Assembly: GCA_034401795.1 (NCBI GenBank)
Contig: CM067366.1
Location: 74,530,129-74,594,128, forward strand
Length of the DNA stretch: 64,000 nucleotides
Reading direction: 5' to 3'
Source: Chaetoderma sp. LZ-2023a
Lineage: Eukaryota > Mollusca > Caudofoveata > Chaetodermatida > Chaetodermatidae
In this document: positions 33,528 to 43,536 of the stretch, in pieces
How the letters are laid out: each line of letters opens with the position of its first letter
Position numbering within the stretch: position 1 is the stretch's first letter
The notes under the pieces: generated by a model
Seen by the model: the letters and a program-made list of their open reading frames with translations, nothing else
What the model was told of the DNA's origin: nothing
Database searches by the model: none
Made by a program: the position numbers and the translations under genes

Positions 33528-34949
33528 CTATCGTTTCAAAACAGCTAAAGCGAGTGGATTGGCTGAGTCTGACACATCCCTCATATAGTAATCCGTGAAT
33601 GAGGACTCACAGTGCCATTGTGCAACGGCCACGATGTCCTCTAACGGAACACCACTGTAAAGGGCGGTCGAGGCGGCTATTCCTCTAACATCGTGTGCCC
33701 TTGCGCATTGCACCTGGTGCCCAGTCGCCATCTCATGAGTAGTCTGAATGCATTCGACTACCCAACAAGAGATAGTATCCATGGATGCGGCGCCATAAGG
33801 CTTCTTATGGCAGATCCATAGATGTCTATCGTTCGACCGTAACGAGTCTGTCCGTTTCCTGTACTTAGTCAAAGCACGGACCGGGCACCAGACACTGGCA
33901 TCACGAACAAACCTTGTTAGTTTTGGTATAATGATCGGTTTGCCGGAATATCTCAAAGATTGATTCTTTGACATAAACTCTGCTCTTGGCAGAAGATGCA
34001 GCCCCTCTCCGGAGACAATCAATCGGCCCCTCTCTGCTGAAAGCGCATGGATCTCACTGCGCCTTCTAGCTGAGGAAGCTGCCAATAGAAAGACCACCTT
34101 TAGAGTCAAATGCTTTAGACTAGCCGAACGCAACGGTTCGAAAGGGTGCTTGGCCAGTACATTAAGCACTAAAGATAGACTCCAGGCTGGAATGACTACC
34201 GGTTGTCTCGGTCGGAGATTGCTCATTCCCTTCACCATCACATTTAACTGGGCCACCTCTGGACTATCCCTGTTGGCTAGACAAGGGATAACTGATGCCA
34301 AAGCTGACTTGTATCCAGGAATTGTGATGGGAGCTAGTCCTGAAAAGAACAGCTCACAGAGAAAGTCTGCTATTTGCTGAATAGTGGATTGAAAGGTATC
34401 AATACCCTTTTCTTCACACCAGTCTGCAAATCTGTTAACCTTGTTGTTATATGACTTGAAGGTTGACCTCCCTCTCGCAGCCGCGATGAAATCAGCAGCT
34501 TGTCGAGAAAAACCTTCCGACGTGGAACGTTGTTTGATAACATCCACGCAGTCAATTTTAACATTTCGGGACGCTCGTGTAGGAAGCGTCCCTTGGCCTG
34601 GGAGATTATGTTCGGAATCTCGGGTAACTGCACTGGGTTTTCCACCAGCAGATCTAGCAGATCCGTGAACCACGCCCTGCTGGGCCAATATGGCGCTATT
34701 AGCAGGACCAGACACGGTTCCTCCCTGATCTTCACCAATACCTTCGGCAGAAGAATGGTGGGTGGGTACGCGTAAGCGTGCATCCCCCTCCAGCTTATCG
34801 CCAGAGCGTCTGTATCGACGGCATTTGGATCTGGAATCGGCGAGACATAAGTCATGATTTGAGCATTTTCCCTTGTGGCGAACAAGTCCACGTTGGGATT
34901 GCCCCAATGCTCGAAGATCCTTCGTAGAACTGGAGGGTTGAGGGACCAT
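33528..34949 (-). CDS. DIRS tyrosine recombinase, copy A (open, catalytic set present)
   Basis: A 473-codon frame. The first ~130 residues overlap the RNase H/methyltransferase frame and are probably not part of the protein. The recombinase proper starts near residue 135 (about 34550) with a core-binding domain (STFKSYNNKVNRFADWC) and a catalytic domain. Catalytic residues visible are Arg in SSARRRSEIH (around 296), the HDVR box (His419, Arg422), QWHCESS (445-446) and Tyr454/455 in FTDYYMRD. It would insert the circular DNA by strand exchange without a DDE integrase. How it is translated (overlap, frameshift or own start) is not resolved. Confidence 0.9.
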   Translation of the reverse strand: MVPQPSSSTKDLRALGQSQRGLVRHKGKCSNHDLCLADSRSKCRRYRRSGDKLEGDARLRVPTHHSSAEGIGEDQGGTVSGPANSAILAQQGVVHGSARSAGGKPSAVTRDSEHNLPGQGTLPTRASRNVKIDCVDVIKQRSTSEGFSRQAADFIAAARGRSTFKSYNNKVNRFADWCEEKGIDTFQSTIQQIADFLCELFFSGLAPITIPGYKSALASVIPCLANRDSPEVAQLNVMVKGMSNLRPRQPVVIPAWSLSLVLNVLAKHPFEPLRSASLKHLTLKVVFLLAASSARRRSEIHALSAERGRLIVSGEGLHLLPRAEFMSKNQSLRYSGKPIIIPKLTRFVRDASVWCPVRALTKYRKRTDSLRSNDRHLWICHKKPYGAASMDTISCWVVECIQTTHEMATGHQVQCARAHDVRGIAASTALYSGVPLEDIVAVAQWHCESSFTDYYMRDVSDSANPLALAVLKR

Positions 34950-35422
34950 TCTGTTGGCAGAATTCTATGTCTGCGAGACAAAGCATCCGCCAGAATGTTC
35001 AATCGCCCAGGAATGTGAGCTGCTTTCAAAACAACCGAGTAATTCCTGCACCATTGAATCAAGTGCCACACTTTGATACACAGTGTGGGTGACCTGGTCC
35101 CGCCTTGGCGATTTATGTATGATACTACCGTCGAATTGTCCGACCATATCAATATCACCTTGCCCCTGACCATTGGAAGAAACTGTTCCAACGCCAGTTC
35201 CACTGCCATCATTTCCAACAGATTGATATGCAGCTGGCTCTCCTGGAGAGTCCATGTGCCCGAGACCTGGTGTTCTCCCAAGCAGGCCCCCCACCCCTCC
35301 AGCGATGCATCCGTGTACACGGACAGTTGGGGGTGGGGTAGGTGCAGCGAAACCCCTACTAGGAGATTCTGACGCTTTTTCCACCATACAAGATGCGACA
35401 TTATTGGCTCCAAAACTGGCAC
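34370..35422 (-). pseudogene. DIRS RNase H and methyltransferase-like domain, copy A
   Basis: 350 codons. RNase H residues: TDAS (Asp38), NLLEMM (Glu70), WSDNS (Asp95) and HIPGRLNILADALSR (136-150). The following region (VDLFATRENA 178-187, DALAISW 205-211, YAYPP 217-221, APYWPSRAWF 243-252) occupies the place of the Dam-like methyltransferase domain known in DIRS elements. I see no clear DPPY motif. The frame itself is open, but it is cut off from the RT by a 2-bp loss near 35456 and it overlaps the recombinase frame downstream. Confidence 0.85.
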
Positions 35423-35510
35423 CAGTTTTGACAGGGGTTCTGTTCTCTGTTTCCACAGACATCAGATACAACTGGATAGGTCTTCGCATTAGAGCAGCGT
35501 ACGGGATCAC

Positions 35511-36464
35511 CTACTCAATGGAGACCATCATGCCCAGCATCTGAAGAAACCGCCTCGCCTGAATGTGGTTTCCCACTCGAAAACTCTTGAGGATGGCCAA
35601 CAGAGACACCACTCTGGGCTCTGACGGGTAAACCTTGCCCTCCTCGAGATCGAATCGCATCCCCAAATAAACGAAATGTTGAGTGGGTGTCAACTCGGAT
35701 TTCTCCTTGTTGACTATCCGGCCTAGATCTGAAAGTAACTTCAGAGTCAGAGCAGTATCCACCTCTAACCTGGCTGCCGTATCTGCTTTGATCAGCCAAT
35801 CGTCTATGTAGGTGTGTAGCGCCACGTTCTCTTTTCGGAGAAACGCTGTCACCGCAAGGACCACTCTTGTGAAAACCCTTGGAGCTGTCGACAGGCCTAA
35901 CAGGAGGACAATAAACTCCCATACTTGATTCTGAAACGCAAATCTCAGAAAGCTGTGACAATTCCTGTTCATTGGAATGTGGAAATATGCATCTTTCAGA
36001 TCGATCGACACACACCACATTCCCTTCCTAAATACTGCCATTACCGACCTCGGCGTTTCCATCTGGAACCGAGGCGTATGGATAAACCAATTTAATGGCC
36101 TGAGATTGAGTATGGGTCTCCATCCCCCTGTGCTCTTGGGGACAAGGAACATATTTGAATAGAAGCCTGGAGTGTTCTGGTTTGCTGGTTTTATTGCTCC
36201 CTTCAGAAGCAAACCTGACACTTCGTTTTGAATGGCTTCTAACTTGTCTGGTTCCCTTGGTACGGGTGTCCAGACAGGTGCCAAAGACAGAATCTGTGGC
36301 GGAAAGTCCCACCACTCCGGCATGTATCCCTGGGATAACCATCCCAGGACCAGACTGTCTGACATCATACCTCGCCAAGCCTCGACGAAATGCATGAGCC
36401 TACCACCCACTATAGACGCCTCGACGCCTAACGGGTTGTCCGGCTCACGGTCCGCTCCCCCCAA
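35511..36464 (-). pseudogene. DIRS reverse transcriptase, copy A
   Basis: 317 codons to a premature stop. Motifs are GGWRPILNLRPLN (113-125), SIDLKDAYFHI (first Asp, 153-163), LGLSTAPRVF (189-198, where B and C read FGLSTAP), TYIDDWL (218-224, catalytic Asp pair) and FVYLGMRFD. The frame ends at MVSIE-stop, where copies B and C have Gln (CAG) instead of TAG. A 2-bp loss shortly downstream (35456) shifts the connection to RNase H. Copy A therefore cannot make a full RT-RNase H protein. Confidence 0.88.
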
Positions 36465-37253
36465 CCATTACGGTCTTGGCTCGGCTGGTCTAACTGGCAC
36501 CGCTGTTCCTCTCGCACAGGTGCGGTCCAGGCGGATACGAAGGGAGCTCTCGTACCCTCAAGTACGATCCGCACCCTTCTTTCCGCCCTTTGAGGACTTA
36601 CCCTTCCCCGTGCCCTTCCCGCCTCTAGGGTGATCAGGAGCAACATTGGGGAGGGTAGGGGCATCCACAACCTTCCTGGCTTTCTTCGCCGGTGGCGGCT
36701 GAGAAAAGCCAGACGAAGCAGCAGCCGCCCTAGGCTTAGCTTTCGCCTTGCCTTTATGCTTCTTCTGCTTCTTGGAAGGTTGTACAGTCAACGGCTTCCC
36801 TACAGCCCCTAGTGCGTGCGCTTGCCGCACCAGCTCTAGCTGTAAGTTCACCGCCAACCGATTCTGCGCAATGCTAGCCGTGTCCTCTAAGACGGCCCGG
36901 GTCTGGCCACCGAAGATGCTAGGACCTGTCAGGGGCGTCCCAAGAAGACGCTCCGTGACGGCTGTAGCCGGACGCATATGGTCAAGAACCATTTGCCTCC
37001 TGGACTTAGTAACATGTGCCTGCACCCTTGCCAGTGCGTCCATAGACAGCGCCAGGCCGTCATTGACGCACAGGGTGGCCTGCCCCCGCTTCAGCCCACA
37101 CCGACTGAAGAAGGCGATAAGAATGGTTGACAGCACTCATAGCTGCCCTCACACCCTCATCACATAGGGACAGGACTTCCTCGTGGTGTCCCTGGGATTT
37201 GTCCACCAGTGCCGGACCGGGGCCATCCGCTCCAGCACTCTGGACACCCAGAA

Positions 37254-38269
37254 CCCATCGGTCATCCTCGGTAACCGATGGTATCACAGCATACCTGTCG
37301 TATTCCCCCCGTTGAATACGACACCTCGCCCGCACCTCCCTGGAGGCCGCAGGGAGCTGGCCCTTGGTCATGAGTTGCTTACTATAAATAGGCTCTAGCA
37401 ACTCAATAAACCATGGATCCAGTCCAATGGACTGGATCCGGGCTGCGGGCAAGATCCCCGTCCTAATCGATGCAACCAATGGACGGGGCGCATCCTCCTC
37501 GGCCGTGGCCGAAACCAGATAGGTCTACCATGGCTAGCCAAGCCAGAGCCTCAGACCAGTCTATTTCCGAGGAGGACACACCCGTGAACACGTCACCCGT
37601 TGACGCATTCACAGACCTACCAGCCACGGCCTCCCGGCTAGGAGCCGCGGCTGACACGCCAGGAACTCCGGTACCATACGGTTCCGCCGCCACCCCATGG
37701 AACACACCAGTCCATGGAGTAGGCCCGCACGGAAAACCGTGCGGACCCGTTGCAGACACGGGCGCCAACAGCACCCCACATCTGACCGCCGGACCAGGCG
37801 AGATAGGCGAGTACCACGCCTGGCCCGGCACACCCGTCACCGTGTCGGTTCGCATCAAACCAACCATCACGGGACCGGTGCCCGGTACCAGATTGGCCTC
37901 AACCACGGGCGGAGCCGCTGCCCTGGCTTGCGGCAAGCCAGACAGATGGAGGACAGTTCCGTCCAGGACGGAATAGATCTCCATATTCTCCAACCGTGGC
38001 ATCACAGGCCGCAGCAACCTCTCCTCCTCGGCCTCCTCATCTTCAGACCCCGAAGAGTGGTCACTAGACGAAGAAACCGTGGAGCCGTCCTGGCGGACGG
38101 CTCCCATACCTGACGGACCGGCCACCACTACTGGACCACCCGGAGGTGGCCGCAGAGAGACAGAACCTGTCAGGCCGGAGCCCGACGGGACTGCCAGGGG
38201 GGGCGTACGAGATGGCTCCCTCAGTGACCAGTCCAGAACTCTGTCCTTGACCCTGTCCAAGGACAGGGT
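37254..38269. repeat. array of short perfect hairpins within ORF1, copy A
   Basis: Stems of 7-11 bp with short loops occur at 37254-37281, 37297-37322 (GTCGTATTC), 37415-37439 (GGATCCAGTCC, loop AAT), 37456-37488, 37695-37717, 37725-37744 (CCGCACGG, loop AAAA), 37924-37940, 37958-37974, 38081-38104 (GGAGCCGTCC, loop TGGC) and 38250-38269 (ACCCTGTCC, loop AA). Most have counterparts in copies B and C. Confidence 0.7.
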
Positions 38270-38529
38270 CCGTACCAAGCATGGGGAGAGACTGCCCAAC
38301 AACTTTCGGCAGCAGGGACAACACCAGCGTGGGCATAGCCGGACCAAACTACGCCGGCGGTGCCATCTCCGCCACCTCAAACTGAAGATGTGGAGCGCCC
38401 CCAACGACCGAACCGGACGCTCCACGATTTAATTTCGGACTGCCTGACCCCGCGTCAGACACAGCCAAATCCTTCTGGGTAAGGAACTTCATCATCATAT
38501 CAACGGACCACACTGCACACACATTACAC

Positions 38530-38633
38530 CTACTATCAAGGTTACATGAGGTACACCTAAAGCAGACATGGTCCTTAAACAGGACCCGGACGAACTTGTG
38601 GCACTCGTCACATGATGGCGGGGCTGGCTTGGC
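38530..38633 (-). other. Cys-rich zinc-finger module at the ORF1 N-terminus, copy A
   Basis: The pattern is CX2C-X12-CX2CX2C-X5-CX2C, with a His next to the second Cys. All cysteines are kept in copies B (51191 down) and C (57565 down) despite several amino-acid changes. There is no in-frame ATG upstream, and the frame is immediately preceded by TTATTTATAG, which resembles a 3' splice site. Confidence 0.65.
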
Positions 38634-38639
38634 CTATAA

Positions 38640-39496
38640 ATAAGCACAAACCTACAATAAGCAAGCGGAATGAGACAAAGATGGAAGGCAGACAATTAAT
38701 TTTCAAATAAATTGACCATAAATTAACTGTAACCCTCCCGCACCCCACCCCGCGACGTTACAGCAAAGATCGCATTGATTATGACGACAAGAACGAAGCG
38801 GGCATAAATACACCCATAAATTGATCCTCCAGGATGTATCACGGAACCAGGAATCATAACGCATAGCATTCGGAGTATATTTACCAATCAATTATAAATT
38901 ATACTCCTAACGAAAGCCAAAACGATATGTGAAGAAACAACAAAATGTAAACAAACAGACCACACATCCAAATCAAGAATTTTGAAACCACCGATCATTG
39001 CAAACAGATCGTGATAACACGCAAAACCTGAACATTCCAAAGTTTTCTGGTACCATTTTAGTACGCAGCACCCAGAATAAGATGCGCGAATTAATGAAAA
39101 AATTTTCTTCACATAAACATCCGAGCACCATGGGTGTGACGTCACCCGCTCGGATCTTACGGAGAACGACGTCAGCCGATATTCGTGTTACAAATACCGT
39201 AGCAAACACCTATTTTCATATCTGCCGATCGCCTGTTGGGGTTAAAGAAGGCAACCATCCGGCATATCTCGTTGTTAACACACGTCCCAGATTCTTTGGG
39301 GTCAGAAATTGGAACATGCGACACAACGAAATTTAGAGACCTAAGTCTTTTAACTATGGAATAATAAGGAAATATACGATCTGGTTATCCATATTAATCC
39401 AAATATCCTTGCAGAAACGCACTAGCTATCACAAAATCAGTTTACAAAAAGACTTAGACTTTAATTCTTAATCTTTCCAACTGCTAAAAAGCATGT
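38640..39496 (-). promoter_or_regulatory. DIRS copy A 5' region with CRE palindrome
   Basis: Upstream of ORF1 lies a conserved non-coding stretch. At 39121-39153 an imperfect palindrome CCGAGC...GCTCGG encloses TGACGTCA (39137-39144). Copies B (51718) and C (58091) keep it. It is a candidate transcription-factor site of the element promoter. Confidence 0.5.
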
Positions 39497-39661
39497 ATTG
39501 CTCTTGTTGCTATGCAAACAAGAATGAGCTCTATGGTAGACGGGTACTCGACAGTTGGGAGCCGAGTACCCGGTTCCAAGGAGTCGGTAAAGCTTTCTAA
39601 GTCTATAGTCCTAGAGCCAGCTGTCAGGGCCAGCTGTATATCAGAAGTAACAGAATAGTGA
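39497..39661. repeat. right inverted terminal repeat, DIRS copy A
   Basis: Reverse complement of 32712-32885. The remaining 18 bp to 39679 (GTATTGATCGAAGGAGAA) are unique to the right end and are complemented by the internal region at 32979 onward. Confidence 0.88.
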
Positions 39662-40049
39662 GTATTGATCGAAGGAGAAGCCAGATGCTATTTGGATTAT
39701 CACTAAATTGACTCATCCTCCATTTTGTGTAAGGTTTGATCTTCGATGAAAAATAACAAGTACTTTGAATAATTAGTTTTAAAATAGCAACTTGTTATTT
39801 AACATTAATTAATATATATAACACATCATAACATGTAGTATGATCATTACTATTATGACTATGGTGATCATAGGTACAGTTACACTAAAATCTAAGAAGT
39901 TGTCCATACAAAACGCATTCTTGTATAATAATATCTAAATCTCAATTCATATATTTAATTCCAGTACAAAGCGGGCAACAAACATTAAATACAGATTACT
40001 TGAACATTTACTACTCAACCTGCCAAAAAATTACTTTTGCAGTTATCTT

Positions 40050-40186
40050 GAAAAATATCCATTTGCAAACCAAAAGAAAATTTTCTGTAAATTTACCATT
40101 GGAATGACTGGCTCGATAATCGATCCAGTCATTTCAGTGATAAATTTTCAAAACTAGTCTCTTAGTCTGCGAATGGACATTTTCTA
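40050..40186. repeat. palindromic MITE-like repeat P, copy 1
   Basis: ATATCCATTTGCAAACC ... CTGCGAATGGACAT ends, with inner arms ATTTACCATTGGAATGACTGG / CCAGTCATTTCAGTGATAAAT around a CGATAATCGAT centre. Confidence 0.7.
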
Positions 40187-40302
40187 TGAGAAAATTGAAA
40201 TTGTCTTTGACAAATCTGAGAGTTAAAGGGTTAATGCAGGGGATTGAATGATAATTACATACAGTACACTCCAATATGGTATACGATACATAACATAGTC
40301 TG

Positions 40303-41361
40303 TAGGGCTGCGCGATATACCGATACCATATTTAAAACCGATATCCTGCACTGACGGTTTCATAACCGATTATAAAAAATAAATATCGAAAAACCGAATA
40401 TGAACATATTTTCGGTTTTTCGTATCAGGATTGTTAAAAATAAAAGATACTAACGAGCATGAAAAGCGTAATGAATAATAATGGCCAGACTTTCCATTAA
40501 GCTACGTTCGGGGCAACTAATAATTGAACGTGTCCCCAATTGCGCATATTGTGTAACTCTGTGTAACTCGCTGTGCGCCTAGAGAAATCAAGCAGCGAAT
40601 TAATTAAATAAATATCCACTCGTCTTTTATCTGATATTTTCAGACAAATTTGCAATATAAAACACAATTCTAACGCGGGAATTTGTCATTGAAATTTGTA
40701 TCGGGGAAAACATTTCTAAACAACGGCATCCATTTTATTTATGTCACCGGCTAATTAACATAATGCAGTCGTCCCAAAACTAAATCGCCCGAATGCATAA
40801 AAATCTCGCCAATAAATATAATGCTGAATACATTTTGCTGATTAGGATATAATTTTAAATAAAATTATTACTCAAACCGTTTTTAAAACTTTATCTTCTA
40901 TACACAATATCATATTAACTTATGAAATTCACGTTCGCAATATTACAGTTAATATTTTCTTCAAGGCATGATTTCGTCCTCGGGCCGAATTGGAAATGAA
41001 AGAAGAAAGGGAGATAATTACATCATAATTAATTACAATCACGTGATTTACGTCTTTTCGCAAACCTGTTTTACTGATTTATGACTAATTTTGACAAAAT
41101 AAATGATGTTTATTTAACTGTGCTTAATATTTAGGCGGTCTAACTAATAATTTCACTCCCGCGATGATGGATATTATGAGGTATATTAAGCTTTAAAGGC
41201 GTAAAATGTTACGACTGTATCAGGGCGTGAAAATACATTCTGTTTTCGTGCTATTTTTTATCATTTTTTGTTTCATGTCCATAAAACCGATATTCGGTTA
41301 AAACCGATATGAAAAGTCATATCGAAACCGATATGGCTGTAAGCCAAACCGCGCAGCCCTA
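40303..41361. mobile_element. hAT-like non-autonomous element with exact 8-bp target duplication
   Basis: A perfect 12-bp inverted end, TAGGGCTGCGCG / CGCGCAGCCCTA, with ATAGTCTG outside both ends (40295-40302 and 41362-41369). Subterminal ACCGATAT repeats are inverted between the ends. No transposase frame. The ends match those of the nested pair at 20.5-24.7 kb, so all three are one superfamily. Confidence 0.9.
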
Positions 41362-41700
41362 ATAGTCTGTGCTGATATATATATATATTCAGTGGATTGT
41401 AGGACAAAAAATCATCTGCTATCATTGAATTGATATTTTTAGCTGTAGGATCTAGCGGCTGAATAAACTGTCATGTCCCGTAGTTAGTTTGTCAGTTATA
41501 GATAGTCACAAAAGCTTATTCCCCATGTTAGAGAATGTCCAGACGTTGGCGATGTTCTGGATGCATGAACCAGATCAGGATCAAATCAAACTCTGAAAAG
41601 TTCCGGAAGTTTGAAAAGATCTGGAGAATCCAAAAAAATGCGGAACTTGGTTGATTGTCTCCTATCATTCTGTAAAATAATACATTATTTATTCAATAAG

Positions 41701-42159
41701 CTTGTGCGATTATTGCTTTGAGTGATCACACTCGATTATTTAATAATAATCGGGATTACTTGATTAATCAGCCTGGGTTCAAATTACACAGACATAACAA
41801 CACGTGAAATATTAATGATGAATGCTGCAATGGTGTTTAGAAATATCCATTTGCAGGCCAAGGGAAGACTATTTTTGAAAATGTATCTCTGGAATACCTG
41901 GCTTGATGCTTGAGCCAGTCATTCCAGTGATACATTTTCAAAAATAGTCTTCTCTTGGCTTGCAAATGGAAATGCATTTGCTGAGAAAAATGTAAATTTT
42001 CGTGACCGATCGCATTAATGACCAATTAAAAGGTATGTTTTGAAATATTTCATTCAGTAGAAATTATTCAATATCATTCAATTATTTAATTTTTAATCAT
42101 ATAAATTCACACTTTAATAAGTAATCGTGATTTTTGATTTAATCATATAAACGTTCAAG
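41701..42159. repeat. about 430-bp foldback unit, copy 1 (contains P copy 2)
   Basis: It starts CTTGTGCGATTATTG and ends CGTTCAAG. It is collinear with 44277-44695. Its centre is palindromic repeat P (41838-41972: AATATCCATTTGCAGGCCAAG ... CTTGGCTTGCAAATGG). No target duplication was found. Confidence 0.6.
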
Positions 42160-42299
42160 TCCATGAGCACTATACTTTGTGTACAACTCTATCAGTCTCA
42201 CATATATATACATGTACAAGTCACACAAATCAGTAATTTGAGAAGCTATGGTAGAGTCAAACAATAAATCCGACATTTTCACGAAAATTAAAGTTTCTG

Positions 42300-42432
42300 C
42301 TTGGTGAATGTCATTTTGCACACCATATTTTGGAAAATTTCCCATTGCAATAGCTGGCTCAGTTATGGAGCCAGTAATTCCAGTGGTAAAGTTAAAAAAA
42401 AATTGTCTCGGATTGTGAATAGACATTCCTCA
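42300..42432. repeat. palindromic MITE-like repeat P, copy 3
   Basis: The inner arms ATTTCCCATTGCAATAGCTGGCTC / GAGCCAGTAATTCCAGTGGTAA are intact. The outer arms are decayed (GTGAATAGACATTCCTCAAG). Confidence 0.6.
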
Positions 42433-42499
42433 AGCCCATCGAAGGGACATGGCCCTTAAAGTGGTAGTGGGCAAGACTTGTCAAGAGAACTGAAGAATT

Positions 42500-42612
42500 T
42501 TCTCAGCGCATTTGCAGCTAGAGAACTATTTTTGGAAATGTACATGAGCCAGATATTATGTGAAAACTTAAAAGTCATCTCTTGGCCGGTAAATGGACAT
42601 TTCTCAATACTA
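42500..42612. repeat. palindromic MITE-like repeat P, copy 4 (degenerate)
   Basis: GCATTTGCAGCTAGAGAACTATTTTTGGAAATGTAC on the left and CTCTTGGCCGGTAAATGGACATTTCTCAA on the right. The centre is lost. Confidence 0.5.
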
Positions 42613-42895
42613 CTGAAAATGGCCAGATTGGGATGTTTGACATTATTTTATGCATCCAATAGTTACGCTTGAGTTATAAACTCAAAATGATTAAAACCAC
42701 TTTATAATATAGACAAGAATTGTTAGCTCTGTTGATTTTCAATTTCTCGCTTCGCCTTCCTAAGTGCATCAATTTGTTGCTGTCTTTCTATGAGCCCCTT
42801 TCTTCTAACCTCTTCCAATTCGTCTCTGAAGTAATGATGCCTGGAATTTAATAAGCGTTTAAGACCTTTCAAACAATAATATGTATTTTCCTAAT

Positions 42896-43060
42896 AGAAA
42901 ATGTCCATGTGCAGGAAAGAAGTCTATTTTTTGAAAATTTACCACTGGAATGACTGGTTCAATTATCGAGCCTGTCATTCAAATGGTAAATGTTCAAAAA
43001 TAGTTTTCTCTTGGTCTGCAAATATGGACATTTCTCAAGACCACTGCAGAAGTTATTTTT
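42896..43060. repeat. palindromic MITE-like repeat P, copy 5
   Basis: GAAAATGTCCATGTGCAGG ... TTACCACTGGAATGACTGG ... ATTATCGAG ... CTTGGTCTGCAAATATGGACATTTCTCAAGACCACTGCAGAAG. A reverse-oriented fragment of the same tail (CTTCTGCTGTGGTCTTGAG) follows at 43098-43133. Confidence 0.7.
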
Positions 43061-43159
43061 GGCCGACGAGCGTTTAAAGGGTTAACACTCAAACTAGTCA
43101 AAAATGGCTTCTGCTGTGGTCTTGAGAAACATCCAATTCACCCTTCCAGAGTACCCACC

Positions 43160-43225
43160 CATCATATGACGTCATAATGAACTGCGTCATGTGTAGAATG
43201 ACATCATAATGAATGACGTCGATAA
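43160..43225 (+). repeat. CRE-containing dispersed repeat, copy 3
   Basis: ATATGACGTCATAATGAACTG ... ATGTGTAGAATGACATCATAATGA parallels 22595-22660. Confidence 0.5.
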
Positions 43226-43303
43226 GTACGTTATGAACGCATATTTGAAGACGGTCTATGCATTGTTGTACAAATTGTTTGCTTTTACTAATTAATAAAT
43301 ATT

Positions 43304-43520
43304 CTGTTGAATATTTTGAAACTAATTTGACTGGGCACTGTTGCTGCCATAGGCAGCAACAGCACCCCGTCAAATCAGTTACAAAATTTTCAACAGCTTC
43401 CCTGTATAGTTTTCAGGAAATTGATAGCTACAGCATTTGGGGATCGATCAATCCCAACATGGCGAGGTGTGGGTGGAGCTTAGCTAGTGATGGGTGGGGC
43501 ATAGCTAAAAATGGAAAGGT
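43304..43520 (+). repeat. foldback family F, copy 2
   Basis: 43304-43396 is an inverted repeat: CTGTTGAATATTTTGAAACT ... ACAAAATTTTCAACAG, with TTTGACTGGGCACTGTTGCTGCC / GGCAGCAACAGCACCCCGTCAAA inside. It is followed by the GTGGGTGGAGCTTAGCTAG stretch shared with copy 1. Confidence 0.7.
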
Positions 43521-43536
43521 GATCATGCGGCAAATA

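Larger units (their letters stand above)
36558..38633 (-). pseudogene. DIRS ORF1 (gag-like), copy A
   Basis: The protein is read over three frames: 38633-38064, 38425-37463, then 37479-36558. It begins with a Cys-rich module (CDECHKF ... VCFRCTSC ... RCNVC), then an acidic stretch (SGSEDEEAEEERL), Gly/Pro-rich linkers and a conserved block (DDRWVLGVQ ... ALVDKSQ ... SLCDEGVRAAMSAVNHSYRLLQ). It ends in a Lys/Gly-rich nucleocapsid-like tail (KKQKKHKGKAKAKP, GGKGTGKGKSSKGGKK). A TAG replaces Trp after EMAPPA (TGG in B and C). A gag-like RNA-packaging role is inferred from position and the basic tail. Confidence 0.75.
32672..39679 (-). mobile_element. DIRS-like tyrosine-recombinase retrotransposon, copy A
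   Basis: A 7.0-kb element read on the minus strand with ORF1, RT/RNase H/methyltransferase-like and tyrosine recombinase in the DIRS order. Its left end starts TGAAGG and its right end stops GAAGGAGAA. The internal complementary region joins the complements of exactly these two ends (CCTTCA|TTCTCC at 32978/32979). No target duplication is seen, as expected of recombinase-mediated insertion. It is the best copy: the recombinase frame is open and complete, but ORF1 and RT carry frameshifts and stops. Confidence 0.92.

Noticed and set aside
35515..36018. Ser/Gly-rich frames overlapping the DIRS RT in copies A and B (also 49065-48193)
   Set aside because: Out-of-frame shadows of RT. The RT motifs are in the other frame.
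37470..38432. Long plus-strand frames over DIRS ORF1
   Set aside because: GC-rich antisense shadows of the gag-like frame, with no family motif.
38998..39336. 112-codon open frame on the plus strand in DIRS copy A, almost identical in copy B (51579-51917)
   Set aside because: It is antisense to the element genes and A and B are nearly identical in DNA anyway, so conservation is uninformative. Copy C has a 1-bp loss in the CRE palindrome that breaks the frame.
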